A program made the position numbers and the translations under genes. A stretch of DNA of 64,000 bases, from NCBI GenBank assembly GCA_020740775.1, contig JAHEWK010000010.1:1116001-1180000 (forward strand). The letters are read 5' to 3'. The DNA is from Ilyonectria destructans. Its lineage: Eukaryota > Ascomycota > Sordariomycetes > Hypocreales > Nectriaceae. Shown here one piece after another: positions 32,934-44,571 of this stretch (its first letter is position 1; each line of letters starts with the position of its first letter). Below the pieces are notes generated by a model, which saw only the letters and a program-made list of their open reading frames with translations, did not search any database and was not told the origin of the DNA.

Positions 32934-33365
32934 GAAAGGTACAACATAGAGATACCAGCAGAGGTCGTCGTCGACGCACCCACACTGCTTTAGGTGGTGA
33001 TCATATTGGTGATTCTGTATGTCGAGAGCGCCGGAATGTCCGGCGCCTCAACAAGACTAGAGCGGGGAGAACAGGATGTTGGTTCGGAGGGGCATCACTC
33101 GACGGTAGGGAAAGGCTGCGGGCACGGAACGATTAGCACATGTTTCGCAGTCAAGTACAAGAGCTGATGAGCACAGGTGGTTAACGTTACCAGTAGTTGA
33201 GGCGAAGATGGCTCTCGCCGTCCACACGCGACTGCGCTGGGCGTTGGAAATGCTCAGACGAGCAGTTCGTACGACCGTAGAGAGGAAGAGAAGAAGGGAA
33301 AAACAGCCAGGCTGCAAGGCAACACGAGTGAGATTCATACTGGAGCAGGCCAGGTCAGCCGCAGC

Positions 33366-33405
33366 ACTCTAGCCACCTTCGCATGACTCTAGCCACCTCC
33401 GCATG
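33366..33405. repeat. 20-bp tandem duplication
   Basis: Positions 33366-33385 and 33386-33405 each read ACTCTAGCCACCTYCGCATG, differing at one base. Confidence 0.8.
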
Positions 33406-33594
33406 TGGCTGACACTTGACGAGGCAAAAGGCCGTTTTTTTGATTCGTCGTCGTCCGCCCTTCGGCCAGGATTGTCTTGACCTTGAGGCGGAAGGACTCG
33501 TATCGATTGGTTGGGAGCTATTGTGGATGTATGCAGAGTTGGTCTCGAATTGGGGCATGCGTTGGGATTGAGATGGCTTGGCTGTTTCTGTAAG

Positions 33595-33832
33595 AGTTGC
33601 ATCGAGGGCCTGTTTTTCTATTCGTTCGGTTGATACGGTCCGTTTTTAGCTTGTATTATCATGGAATCCTTTGCAAGGTGGATCTCGAGGGCCTGTTTTG
33701 TGATTCGTTCGTATTGGCATGCAATGCACAGCAAGGTTGGTCTCAATGGCCCGTTGCTTTAGGTTGTTCTAGCATAATGCGCCTTGCAAGGTTGATCCAG
33801 AGGGCCCGTTTCCTCATTCGCTGACCTGGCAA
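33595..33832. repeat. Degenerate dispersed short repeats
   Basis: Related units of about 35 bp recur: ATCGAGGGCCTGTTTTTCTA followed by TTCGTTCG near 33601, TCTCGAGGGCCTGTTTTGTG followed by ATTCGTTCG near 33684, GGTCTCAATGGCCCGTTGC near 33738, and GATCCAGAGGGCCCGTTTCC followed by TCATTCG near 33794. Most are preceded by GCAAGGT. They look like decayed copies of one unit. Confidence 0.5.
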
Positions 33833-35095
33833 GATCCCTCCCAAGCTTGATGTACAATCCGCGTACATAAGAACATGGCCAGTTATCTTATTGGACAGCC
33901 CGGACCGGCAGTTTGGCTCATCGCCCCATCCACTCTCTGTGATGCCCACCGTAAACTAGGATGAGAATGCATGACGTTGGGGAATGCAAGCATCAGCTGT
34001 GCGGCTCTTGAGGAACTAGTTTTCAATTGGGCTTTGTTGGGACTACCCTTGGATCATGCTACTGCTGTTGAATGCCGGGTTACGCGTCGAGCGGGCCGGC
34101 AAGACTGCCGCTCACAGGGCCTTTTATCTGAATGGTTGCTCGGCAGAGCTCTAACCGGGGAGTCCACGACAACTCAGGCCGGTGCTCAAAACGTCCAATC
34201 CAAAAAGAGGCCCTTTGTTTAAGCGCATCAGGGAACGCTTTGTGTAACAAAATGATCCAGCTAGAGATAACAATCCATTTGTTACTCTCATACCTGAAGA
34301 GAGGGACTTGGTAGCGTCAGCGGTTATAAGTATCATTCCCGATTCCTTAGTTATTTGCCATCTGGGTCAAACATTTGAATCCGAATTCTCCGCAAATCTC
34401 AGTTCATACATTTCTATCTTGACCTCTTGGTTCTCCTCTGACACAATACAAAATGGGCCACGAGCAGCATCAAGCTCCCGAAGGTTAATCTTCATTTCCT
34501 CTTGGTGCACGAGTTTGACCACCATCGCTAATGTACACGTCCCAGCTTCGTCTCCTCCACACAACATCAAGAGTTACCAGTTAGCACAGTGGGTAAATGG
34601 GGATGCGAAGAAAGATCCTTGGAGTTCAGCTTCTTGCATGGCTTCTTCGAAACATGCCGAGGTGCCGCTCAACGTCGACTTTCCCAAACAGCAAGGTCAC
34701 AGTATCAAGGCCAATGCGGGGTCTGATGCGGACCAAAAGGAGGAGAAGGATGTTTAACCTGTGGTAATTCGGATGTCGTGGCTAAAAGAAGACAAATATG
34801 TAGGAAATATAGGCAATTCATTAAGCAGTCGCTAACACTCGCCACTCTTGTTGTTGCAATGAAAAGGCGGTTCTCCATAATTGAGTTAATATCACAACTT
34901 ACTTAGCGAGGTGAGCGCGTGGAAAGAAGCCGGAAGCAGAGACAGACGTTGTTATCGTTGATGGATCGAGCGAAGCGCCGATTGTAGCTCAAAACAGTGC
35001 CTATCAGCACAAACAGAAGCACCATTCTAACCTGCAAAGACCCTGAGTAACCACGCTATTCAAACTCTATCTTTTCAAGACTCCCTAAATTCATC

Positions 35096-35595
35096 ATACC
35101 TGCCTCGGTTAACCCCGAGATCTCGCCTGATGCTCCCGAAATCAAGGCCAGGGCGATGCCTTTGGACGACGCTGTTCTGTTGGAAATCACTGACGACTGG
35201 ACACGCCCCGTTCTCGCCCCGAGTCGTTCGACGCAACCGCCTCAGTCGATGAGGTGCTTGGCAGCGTGGTCAAGGTTGGTGCCTGAATCATTCGCGGCGC
35301 CGTGCCTGCTGAAGATCTTGAGCAAATCAAGTTGGAGACCGAGCCTTATCTCGGTGACTTCCTTGACAACCCTGGCCACACCGACGGGGGTTTCTTTGCT
35401 GTGCACACCAAGCGCTTCATGGGTATCGTGGGTAAATCTAAGGCTTTTATCGAGAAGGTCTCTAGTCAGAAGCTCTTCCGTGCTGTCGCCGAGCGAATCT
35501 TAGCGCAGGAGCACAAACTTTGGGTTGGCCATAACTTGGTCTCGTCTACTTCCATGCCACAACTGAGCAGCACCCTTATTTGGGTTCTTTTTTAG
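35096..35595 (+). pseudogene. Phytanoyl-CoA dioxygenase-family remnant
   Basis: The conserved text (AVPAEDLEQIKLETEPYLGD, GGFFAVHTKRFMGIVGKSKA, LWVGHNLVSS) belongs to fungal PhyH-type Fe(II)/2-oxoglutarate dioxygenases. The first codon in frame is ATA at 35096, where an ATG would be expected. A frameshift lies near 35220 (between DDWTRPVLAP and the next frame). A TGA interrupts the frame at about 35286 (VKVGA-stop-IIRGAVPA). The sequence ends around 35595, before the HxD and distal His iron ligands. It cannot give an active enzyme. Confidence 0.75.
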
Positions 35596-36125
35596 CTTTA
35601 CTCAATATCATCAGATAGATCAAAGCCATACAGTATTTTCAAGCAATAGAGACAAATATTTAGTGCTCCACCCCACCAGAAGAGACAGTAGCTGAATGAC
35701 AATGTTGTTGCACACTGATCTCTAACTTAAGCTTCAATTCAACCCCTCTGACTTCAACCCTGCTGTCTGCAGTCAACGACCCTGCTATCTGTAGGTAACA
35801 ACCCGAAGACAATAACCTTATTCTGGGCAATAAGATATAAGAGGGACTGACGTCTCCCGGAGTCGAGAGGCCAACTTCCCTTCCAACAATCGTCCAATTT
35901 GTTAAACTTCCATCATGACCACTTTGATCGTCCGTCAAACCTTGCAAGACCATGCTAGCACAAGCCCAGGGTACCTCGATTACCTCTCGTGCCAGCACGA
36001 CATCGAAACTTACTATTCATAAATTACTATACTTTTTTAATCTATTTATTTTAATATAAACGGCGTAACTTAGACGTACTGGAGACTGGCCATCCTGGCT
36101 AGCCCATAACGAGACACAGCCCACC
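35596..36125. other. Intergenic, AT-rich promoter of the P-loop gene
   Basis: No gene is visible. Positions 36000-36060 are a very AT-rich block about 70-120 bp before the next start codon, probably its core promoter. Confidence 0.4.
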
Positions 36126-36856
36126 ATGCATCCGTTCATTTACATCAACGGCTATCCCGGAGTGGGTAAGCTCACTGTGGCTAAGGAGCTCTGGTATGTC
36201 TACTTCGATCGCGTTGATGCCACCTTTGTTTCGAGTTGCTAACACTCGAAAAAGCAAACTCCTGCCGAAAGCGAAACTTGTCAGCAATCACCTCCTCATC
36301 GATCCCGTTGCAGCTATATTCGAAAGGACTATGGAAGAGTACCAACCCCTTCGACAACTCTTGGTAAGTTCCGTACCCTGCCATCGCTGAGTTTGCCTCA
36401 TGTCTCTAACACTCACTGCAGCGCAGACAAGTCTTGAAATCTATTGCTACCTCTATTTCGGCGCGCGATGTTACCTGGGTCTTTACAGATCAGCAGTCTT
36501 CGAGCACGCTCGGAAGCTCAGCTGCCAGGGACTACCAAGAAGCCGCGGTCGTACGGGCCTCGCCATTTATCTCGATAATCCTACATTGCGAACTAAACGA
36601 GAACTTGAAGCGGGCCGCGGGCGGTGACCGAGACAACGGTTCCAACACCAAGCTCACCGACCAGGGCATCTTGCGGAGTATCAGAGAAAGGGAGGACATA
36701 TTCCAGTTCCATGACGAATATGAACTGGTGTTGGAGGTCACACACCTGTCTCCCAGTGAGGCTGCTACTAAAATCTACGAGCACATTGGCAGGGTCTTCC
36801 AAAAAAGATTGCGCTTGAACAATGGTGGGGAAGCAACATGTCAATTTACGACTTAG
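36126..36856 (+). CDS. P-loop NTPase / AAA_33-like small-molecule kinase
   Basis: The ATG at 36126 has an excellent context (CCACCATGC). Exons 36126-36193, 36255-36363 and 36422-36856 give 203 residues. The N-terminus FIYINGYPGVGKLTVAKEL is a Walker A motif (GYPGVGK). LVSNHLLIDP and the following helix match fungal proteins of the zeta-toxin/chloramphenicol-phosphotransferase-like kinase superfamily. VTWVFTDQQSS is the likely Walker B-like strand, although its key Asp is followed by QQ rather than the usual pattern. ILHCELNENLKRAAGGDR resembles the lid region. The substrate is unknown. These fungal proteins are often annotated only as hypothetical kinases. Confidence 0.75.
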
Positions 36857-37110
36857 ACTAGTTTAATGGCTCTTGGCTCTCTTGCATCTCGCCATGAGAG
36901 CCTTTAAACCATTGCCCATGAGATACCCATAATATGCAAGGCAACCGACATCTCTCATCCCGACATTCGCTCAACTTGTCCGAGTATCCTTGGACCACAG
37001 AATCCTGGTCTTCTGCTATCCATAAGGCATCTCAACCTCCCCAATCACTTGGTCCTGGCGCTATACCGACCCCATTTATTTTTGGCTGTGCATGAGTGGT
37101 TTCGGGTCTA

Positions 37111-38380
37111 TCAATCCTTGCAATTTCCGAGTTGTCTATAAACTTCTTCCTCGAATGCTTTAATCAGTGGTTGAACTTGGAGGTCCCCAGGAGGTAGAAC
37201 TTGAGTGCCGAAGACGCCACAAATACCAGCATCGCGATCGATGAACTAGAAATGTTATCATTTAGCTTTCGCATCAATCGCATTGTACAACGTACCCAGA
37301 AACAACCAGAGGCTCCACTCCATATGACCGTATTTCGCTTCCGATAATCGTGCTTATCTCCATCAACTAGCAGCCCTCCCAGACTCCAGTCGTATTCCCC
37401 CGTCTTGGGAAAATCGCCAACGAGCCACGTTGGAGTTTGCATCCGTTTCAAAAGTACCGCCTTGCTTGCTGGCGAGAGGCATGGTTTGAAAATGTTTGAT
37501 GCCATCTCCTTCGTCAATAATTTCTCATCATCCTTGAGAAGTGAGTAGAGGATTTTGATGTAGTCTTTCATGCTCATGAAGAGGCCTTGCCCGCCAGAAC
37601 ACTCGGTCCATCCAGTTGTGAAAGTGTCCACACCCGGCATTGGTTTTGCAGGTTCCCCAGGTGCAAGTCTAACAGCCATTGGGGGATGATTGGTATCCCA
37701 GAATGTCCCAGTGTTAATCCCCAAAGGCTGCCAAATATTCCTACTGAAATAGTCCTCCAAGGGCATGGCGGATATTACCTCCACTATCTGGCCAACTCTA
37801 TCCATGGAACTACTGTACATGAACCCTTCGTTGGGCTCATATGATAATGGAAAGTCGAGATTGCTGTCCACAGTCCCATTCCTCTTTTCAGGTTGGTTAA
37901 TCGATGTTGCATACTGGGCCAGTCGTGTGTCTGTGAACGAATAGCCTGCACCAGCGCTATGAGTAAGAAGCAGGCGCAGTGTAACCGTGTTCCGTCTTTT
38001 ATCTGTTTTGGGTTTTCCCTGTTCATCAAAACCGTCAAGAACCTCTCGGCCCGTGAAAGCCGGGATGAATCTGGAAACATCTTCGTCTAGCGTCACAAGG
38101 CCTTTCTCAACAAGCTGTAAGGCGGCAATAGAAGTAACAAGTTTAGTCAATGATGCAATCTCAAGCACAGTATCTTCGTGATAACATTGATATTTTCCAG
38201 TGACGGCTTTCGAATAATTGATCTTGCCTTGGGTTGCAGGTCAGCTCACTCTCTCGCAGTTCTGATAGAATTCAGGCTCTTAGTTAGGCGCTTACCAGTT
38301 TTGTCTTTGGCAAAAACCACTGCGCCAGGCACAATACCGTTCTGTGCGGCGCATTCGAGAAGGTTTTCAAAGCTTGACAT
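37111..38380 (-). CDS. Beta-lactamase-fold transesterase/esterase (class C, LovD-like)
   Basis: The start ATG at 38380 gives MSSFENLLECAAQNGIVPGA, with VVFAKDKTG before intron 1 (about 38215-38295). The catalytic SxxK is plain in LEIASLTKLVTSIAALQ. LLTHSAGAGYSF and MYSSSMDRVG supply the Tyr region. TVIWSGASGCFW marks the third conserved strand. A second intron (about 37239-37297) joins GCFW to FIDRDAGICGVFGTQVLPPG, ending at a TGA at 37111-37113. Without that splice the frame would run into an unrelated tail ending at 37164. Relatives are acyltransferases such as LovD, or esterases. It does not indicate antibiotic resistance. Its promoter carries the GGGCGAT motif shared with genes to the right. 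Confidence 0.85.
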
Positions 38381-39331
38381 GATGTACAAATAATTGTACC
38401 ACCGTGTAATTTGAATTATCGTAGTTCTGGAGATGGGAAAGCAGCTAGTTTTGGCAGTCCAAGTGGGAATATGGTGGCAGGAGTAAAGGCCACTAAGTTT
38501 AGTGGCACTGTGATATCTATGGCTAGTCTACTCCGTACGGAGTACGAAAGCTGACGTTCCAGTCAATTGATCTTAGCTTATCGCCCGAGTGCTTTGCTGG
38601 GTCCCGCCGAGCCACCTAACTTATCGGCCGACTTTGGGCGATGCTACTCCTCTGCCCGTGTATCATCGGCCTCGGCGCGATAAGCCACAACGACCACGAG
38701 TAAGATAGACTTGGTAGGCGTGCTCACCGATAGGGATCTAAACCCAGATTGAATAAGCAGATTTAACGTAATAAATGCCTCTCACTTAAATGCTTCTCGG
38801 TGTTTGAACTACCTCAGAAATACGTATTGTCCCTGGAAATATGTCTCGGTATGAGGGATGTCTATCCCTTCAGGATATTTAAAATGATTCATGTGTTAAT
38901 CAGAAAGTCTTGATAAACAAGGATACATGATCCTTGGACAAGGAAGATTTGAAATAGGGTTTCAGTTTAAGGACGGGGGCGATGATCTTAGAGTGGGTAT
39001 TGGTCTTCGCTCAAACGCACCTAGAATTAGGCCCCTTCAGCCACTTCGATGCAATAGTTTAATTAATTTAAAGGATAAACCAGAGAAGCTTCGTTGTGTG
39101 CTGCGATTAGTCCCGGTGAGACAAGATGATCTATAGACGTAGTGAATGTTTAGGGAGAATTGAGAGATGGAACCTTGCACACTAAATACGGCCCCCGCCA
39201 CCGCTGAGCATACAGCGCCGTCACTGAGCATAACTTTACATATGGCTATCCGAAGAATGTGTGAAGGTGAAAATATATTCATCATTTAAATGGGCTAATT
39301 GGGGAGTATCGAAATATCGAATTGGGGTTGT
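38381..39331. promoter_or_regulatory. Transesterase promoter with GGGCGAT motifs and a 16-bp palindrome
   Basis: ATCGCCCG (38580-38587) and GGGCGAT (38636-38642) lie 200-260 bp upstream of the transesterase. A related ATCGGCC lies at 38623. TACTCCGTACGGAGTA (38529-38544) is a perfect 16-bp palindrome. The rest, to 39331, is AT-rich and shows no gene. Confidence 0.45.
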
Positions 39332-41546
39332 CTAGGCCAAACCAGTTCGGCCGAAGAGGTTCTTCTTCTGAATCCAGATTCTGCAAGCTTTGCCCTTGTA
39401 GTAGAATAAAATAGTCGTTGCGTATACGGCGGTGTTAATGAGAGCCACTGTATATTTTGTCAGCTTCCCCATTTTGGGAGGGTGTGAATCGAACATACCG
39501 AGAAAGTAAACCATCATCATGCCATTAAGCACAATCCAGTCGTTGATGAACCACGTCCAGGCCCAAGCGAGAACTGACTTGACCACAGAAATTGTGATCA
39601 TGAGCTCACCAGATAGTTCCGGGTGACATTCCAGTGCGTACGACATGGATAGGTTGCATCCCATCTGAGTCCCAATGGAAAGGACACCAAATCCCACGAT
39701 AGGTCCGATCCAATGCGTTTGATAGTGGTAACATGGGGCGGCAATGCAAACACCTACAATGGTCAATAATGCAGCAACGGCGGCAATAGGGAGTCCCATC
39801 TCGGGCTCTCGAATGCCGTTGTTTCGACGAGTGTAGTAAAGGGCAATACGGTCTGCCAATGGTCCACAGATGTATGTCCCGACAAGGCTGTTCAGACCCG
39901 GTCAGTCTCAAAAGAGAGAAATAGATGCAAAGATTATAGGTAATTACCTCCCAACGAATGGCGACAGGAATACCAAGCCTTGGGCAGATGAGCTGAATGC
40001 GTAAGGTCTGTAATACTAAGGTTAGAGCCATTTATTCGTGAATTGTCCTATGGCGAGTGTAGACTTACGGCGGGGCAAACAGTTGGGCAACGGTTAAAGA
40101 CAATACGATATTCCATGCTAGGAGATGTCAGAGACCTTGTACACTGATTGTACTCGGGGCACGGTACGTACTTAATGCCATGCCAAAGACCAAGCAGGCC
40201 CAGAGGACAGTTGGGCTAGGAAGCTCGTCAGTAAAGTCAACCAATATAAATGATTTAGCCAGCTAATTACTATCCAAGCAGGACAAGCGGTCTGAGAAAC
40301 GCTGCCTTGAGTCGTATGTTTGGGTTGATGGCATCTCTGCTCCAAAACTTAAGCGTCTGGCTGAATGGTTTGGGCATTGCCTCCGCCACACCGGTTTCGG
40401 TATCGTTGGATCCGGCGATAAGATCGGTGCCTTGCTCCATTTTTTCAGGCTGTGTCGATGGTGGGAATCCAGCTTCTCGACCTTTGTCCATTGATGTCGA
40501 GTGATCTATCGTGGTGGTATTGATGTTAGGGCGGGGGCTGTGGTAAGCTGTCTCTGGCATGAAGAAGACAATAGCGATAAAGTTTGCAAAAAGGGCGAAT
40601 GCTACAATGTAGAACGCCCTAATCGGATAGCACGCATGAGTGAAAGATGCCCAAACGAAAATTGAAGAGAGTTGCAGGTTCTGAACCTACCAATTTAACC
40701 CAATATCTTGGATGATGAAGGCAGACAAAACGGGACCAATCTCGTAACCACCGAGGAGAGTAAGCCCGTATATGGCGATTTTCTCTCCTCGTTCGTGGAG
40801 GAAGAATATGTCCGTGACGGTACTCGGAAGGAGGGCTTCGACCGGTCCAGCAAATAACCCTGCAAAGGCTCTGGCTAGGAAAAATGATACGAAGGTGGTG
40901 TTCGATGCTCTGGAGAAACAAACTTGTTAGAAGGAACGATGCTGGAAATTGAGAGTTGACTAACACTCCACACCAGATGCACCCGAAGCCAAGGGCAACG
41001 GTAGAGGCTAATAGTGCTGGCCGTCGCCCATATTTCACGGAGAGCGGCTATAGCAGTGTTAATGTTGGTCAATGAGTGGGTTATACCCAAGTACGAACCA
41101 TGAAAAACATTGTTGAAACACCAGACATCAGAAGGTAGATGCCGGCAGCCCAAGACAACTTGGTGATGGGTATGGAATAGAATGCGGCCTGTTGAACCAT
41201 GCCTACTATTATTAATGTCGAAGATCAAGCAAAGCTGAGGGTTATTGGGGAAATACCTCCAGACATGATAGGTCCAACAATGCTTCCGAAGAAACTATAC
41301 GCAAGGCCGTGGGAAAACACCTGAACATTGATGAGGGGAGGTTCATAAGGAGAAGAGCTCGGTCAGACCTACCACCCACTTCTTCCACAGTGGCCATCTC
41401 AGAGGGTCATTGGGATCTGTCAACGACGGCTGGGGAACGAGAATGATACGGATATCATCTTTGCCAGTAGTCTGGAGGTCTTTATGGCTTTCATTATTCT
41501 CATCATAAATGAGAAGTTCAGTTCCGGGCGCAGTATCGGTGGCCAT
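39332..41546 (-). CDS. MFS transporter, DHA1-like (drug/metabolite carrier)
   Basis: The start ATG is at 41546 (MATDTAPGTELL). The segment DPNDPLRWPLWKKWVV before helix 1 is typical of fungal 12-TM MFS carriers of the polyamine/multidrug type. The loop 2-3 signature appears as PLSVKYGRRPALL. SFFLARAFAGLFAGPVEALL, IYGLTLLGGYEIGPVLSAF and WAFYIVAFALFANF cover helices 4-6. A hydrophilic loop of about 90 residues follows, then six more helices ending with TILFYYKGKACRIW. At least seven short introns interrupt the gene. It diverges from the Baeyer-Villiger monooxygenase gene and may carry that pathway's substrate or product. Confidence 0.88.
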
Positions 41547-42044
41547 GTTTGATTCTCAATGAACAGAAAAGTTTGGATAGACAAGCGACCTTGACGTAAT
41601 TTCGAATGAGCGCCGAGGATTGTCAGTCCTTATGACTAATTGTACATGCATGAGAAGCTGCAGTCCGCTGATAAGCATACCCATGGGGATATCAGGCTCG
41701 CGCGGTGTGCAACCGTGGATGTCAGTGTTGCAGGCGGCCAAGAGTCGCCGAAGCTACCCGCACTTGGCTCTCGGCATCGGGCGATGGCCGCCAATCAGCA
41801 TCGGCACTGCTATCAATAATCGAGATGAGTCGCCCAACCAGACGGCCGACAGGGTTTGTAAGCCATGTCAATGTTACCTCGATGAGAGTGTTTTAGGCTA
41901 AATTATCCGCGGAGGAATGCTATCCAGAGTATAAGTTTGGCTTACGACGTGGTTGGCTATTTTAGAAACTGTCCTGGTTATCGCACGTGCTCGAAATATC
42001 GCACTTCACATTGCCAATCTCACCATCAGTTCAATTCTCTCACC
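41547..42044. promoter_or_regulatory. Divergent promoter of MFS carrier and Baeyer-Villiger monooxygenase
   Basis: CGGGCGAT lies at 41778-41785. GTTGGGCGAC (reverse strand, 41829-41838) is an exact match to a 10-mer at 45327-45336 upstream of the formamidase. A TATA-like GAGTATAAGT at about 41926 is roughly 115 bp before the monooxygenase ATG. Confidence 0.5.
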
Positions 42045-44058
42045 ATGCCGTTCCAGTTCGGTTTTCTGCGGTGGTTGGCTTCTAAGTCGCCAGAGTTCGT
42101 TTGCAAAGACGAGCCCATCGAAAACCAGAGACCGCTCAAGATAAGGGTCATTGGTGCCGGATACTCAGGTGTATACCTTGGCATCCGAATTCCACAGCGA
42201 TTGCGAAATGTAGACCTTCAGATTTATGAAAAGAACGAAGGCATTGGCGGTACTTGGTGGGAAAACCGATACCCTGGCTGTGCATGCGATATTCCCGGTC
42301 AGTATTGTAACAAAACCATGGTCGAGGCTGGAAGTTGACATTTGAGTATCAGCACACTCGTACCAGTACTCGTTCGCACCGAACAAGAAGTGGTCATCCT
42401 TCTACGCGCCTTCTGAAGAGATTTGCACATACATACAAAATGTGGCACAAACCTATGGCGCAACTAGGTTTATAAAGTTGCAGCACGAAGTAACAAGCTG
42501 TCGATGGGATGACACTCTCAATAAATGGTACTAATTAGAACGCCGATGCGAGCCACGCCATGTCAAAGCTGTACCTAACTAACTTCCTCTCAGGCATTTG
42601 ACTGTGCGACAAGTGGACACCGGGGAAGTATTCACAGAGGATGCCGACATTGTCATCTCGGCAAAAGGCAATCTAAATCAGTTTGCTTGGCCCAGCATCC
42701 CAGGAATTGATACCTTTGAGGGAGAAAAGATGCATTCCGCTCAATGGAACCAAAGGTACGTGACACAGAACACCCGGGAATTCTTCCTTGGGTCACTTTA
42801 TTCGTATAGTGAACCAAATGCAATCGCTAACATGGAAGACAGCTACGATTTTCGAGGGAAGAAAATCGGAATCATCGGCAGCGGATCAAGTGCAATTCAA
42901 ATCGTCCCGCAGCTTCAAAGCATCGAAGGAACGAACTTGAGTTGCTTCGTGCGAAGCAAAACTTGGGTGTCTAATCGATTTGGTGACTTCATCATGAGTC
43001 AGATGGGATGGGACAAGAACGACTTGATAAGTAAGCAGAGGATGTTTCTTTCTTGAAGTTGGGTCATTAACAATCTTCTAGTTGGCGAGGAACGTGTCAA
43101 GCAGTTTGAGGACGAGGATTACTACCTCAAGTTTCGGAAGCTGATCGAAGATGACGGCAATCTTGTGCATGAATCGAGTATCCAAGGATCCAGTATGCAG
43201 AAGGAGTTTGTCAAGACTTTTACGGACACAACAAAGGAGCGTCTCGCAAGCAGACCCGACCTTGCGGTATCATTCATGCCCGAGTTTGGCCTTGGCTGCC
43301 GCAGACTAACCCCTGGCCCCGGATTTCTCGAAGCCATGACACAAGACAACGTCGAGCTGATTAAAACCGATATAGCCTCCATCAACAAAAAGGGACTGAA
43401 GCTTCAGGACGGCAGACAGGTGGACGTAGATGTGCTAGCCTGCGCCACGGGCTTCACCACAACCTCAATTCCCCCATTCGAGGTGGTTGGCAAGAATGGC
43501 CAGACTCTGCAGCAAAGGTTCACACCGTTCCCCGAAACATATCTCACCATTACCGTCGACAACTTCCCCAATTACTTCATCATGCTCGGCCCCAACGCTG
43601 GCATTGGTGCAGGCTCGCTGACGGTCCTCCTCGAGGCCCAGGGAGACTACATCATCAAGTGCCTCCGCAAGCTGCAGAAGGAAGACTACGCATGGATGAT
43701 GCCCAAGACAGCGCGCGTGAAAGACTTTTCGGATTACGTGGGTGACTATTTCAAGAAGACGGTGTACATGGAGGATTGCCAGAGCTGGTACAAGACGGCG
43801 AGCGGGAATCGTATCTCGGCGCTGTGGCCCGGGAGCATCCTGCATGCCATGGAGGCGTGGCGATCCCCTCGATGGGAGGATTTTGAGTACGGGTCTACGG
43901 ACAGCAACCAGCTCAGTTGGCTGGGAAATGGTTGGAGCATTTGCTTGAAGGGCGAGGGCGACCCGTCGTTTTACCTGAATCCCGATGTTGTTGATGTGCC
44001 AGTGGCTGGGGAGCCAGAGTTGGACCCGAAGTTGGCTGCTAGGCCGTATTCTAATTAG
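42045..44058 (+). CDS. Type I Baeyer-Villiger monooxygenase (FAD, NADPH)
   Basis: Exons 42045-42297, 42353-42527, 42594-42755, 42843-43030 and 43082-44058 give 584 residues. The FAD Rossmann motif is VIGAGYSGVYLG. Both Baeyer-Villiger fingerprints are present: GGTWWENRYPGCACD and FEGEKMHSAQW. The NADPH Rossmann motif is IGSGSSAIQ. DVLACATGFTTT is the late ATG-type motif. HSYQYSFAPN is typical of this class. Family members insert oxygen beside a ketone to give an ester or lactone. Intron 3 (87 nt) is a multiple of three and has no stop, so unspliced RNA would stay in frame. The fingerprint junction WNQ-SYDFRGKK supports splicing. The substrate is unknown. Confidence 0.93.
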
Positions 44059-44571
44059 TACCCGTAAGAATGGCAGCATGCAGTTTTATTTAACTGGTTA
44101 AGTTGCGAATGACTGTCTCGTGAGTGATGCGTGTCACGAGCCAAAACTGCTCAGATCAATTGCTGCCAGTTTGACGCTTACAAAAAGCCGCCCTTCATGA
44201 ATTGTTGATACTCTGTGAGCTGGAGTCACCAAGCAACCCATTCCCGCTTTCGACAAAAGCCCAAATGTAGACACGAGAAAACACACTGTACAATGAGATT
44301 TGGTTCGTACTTTTTGCCAAGGGAATTGCACTCACTCATGCATGAAGAGCGGGCAGTGTAATCGGGCGCTTTGCCGATGCCGATCGCTACGGGTCCTGTC
44401 GGATACGGGCGCTATCGCGCGAGGGCTTTCCAGCGCTGTACACTGTATGTAGCCCTGGCGAGTGGTAATAAGTCACAGATGGTGCTTCATCAATCACCAT
44501 CCTCGGCTTTCCAACTGTAATTGACACTTTCTACACGCTTCTGCATCATCCAATTCCACAAATCAAGCAGG
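44059..44571. promoter_or_regulatory. Promoter of the cupin-like gene
   Basis: ATCGGGCGCT (44361-44370) and ACGGGCGCTA (44405-44414) repeat the core CGGGCGCT, a one-base variant of the GGGCGAT motif, with GCCGATGCCGAT between. No gene is visible. Confidence 0.35.

Larger units (their letters stand above)
32934..35095. other. Gene-poor stretch with decayed repeats
   Basis: Apart from the repeats listed separately, I see no supported gene. A 149-residue plus frame (34308-34757) and a 67-residue minus frame (34367-34570) overlap on opposite strands, and neither has a domain. Strings like AAAGAGGCCCTTTGTTT near 34203 recall the repeat units further left. Confidence 0.4.

Noticed and set aside
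34308..34757. A 149-residue plus frame and an overlapping minus frame as a possible gene
   Set aside because: Neither has a domain, plausible splice structure or good start context, and they overlap on opposite strands in a repeat-bearing gap.
37164..37240. Unspliced C-terminus of the transesterase ending at 37164
   Set aside because: Splicing at about 37239-37297 restores a family-like C-terminus (WFIDRDAGICGVFGTQVLPPG), so the unspliced tail is an artefact.
37111..38380. Antibiotic-resistance beta-lactamase
   Set aside because: The fold is class C-like, but fungal members of this branch are esterases or acyltransferases. Nothing indicates lactam hydrolysis.
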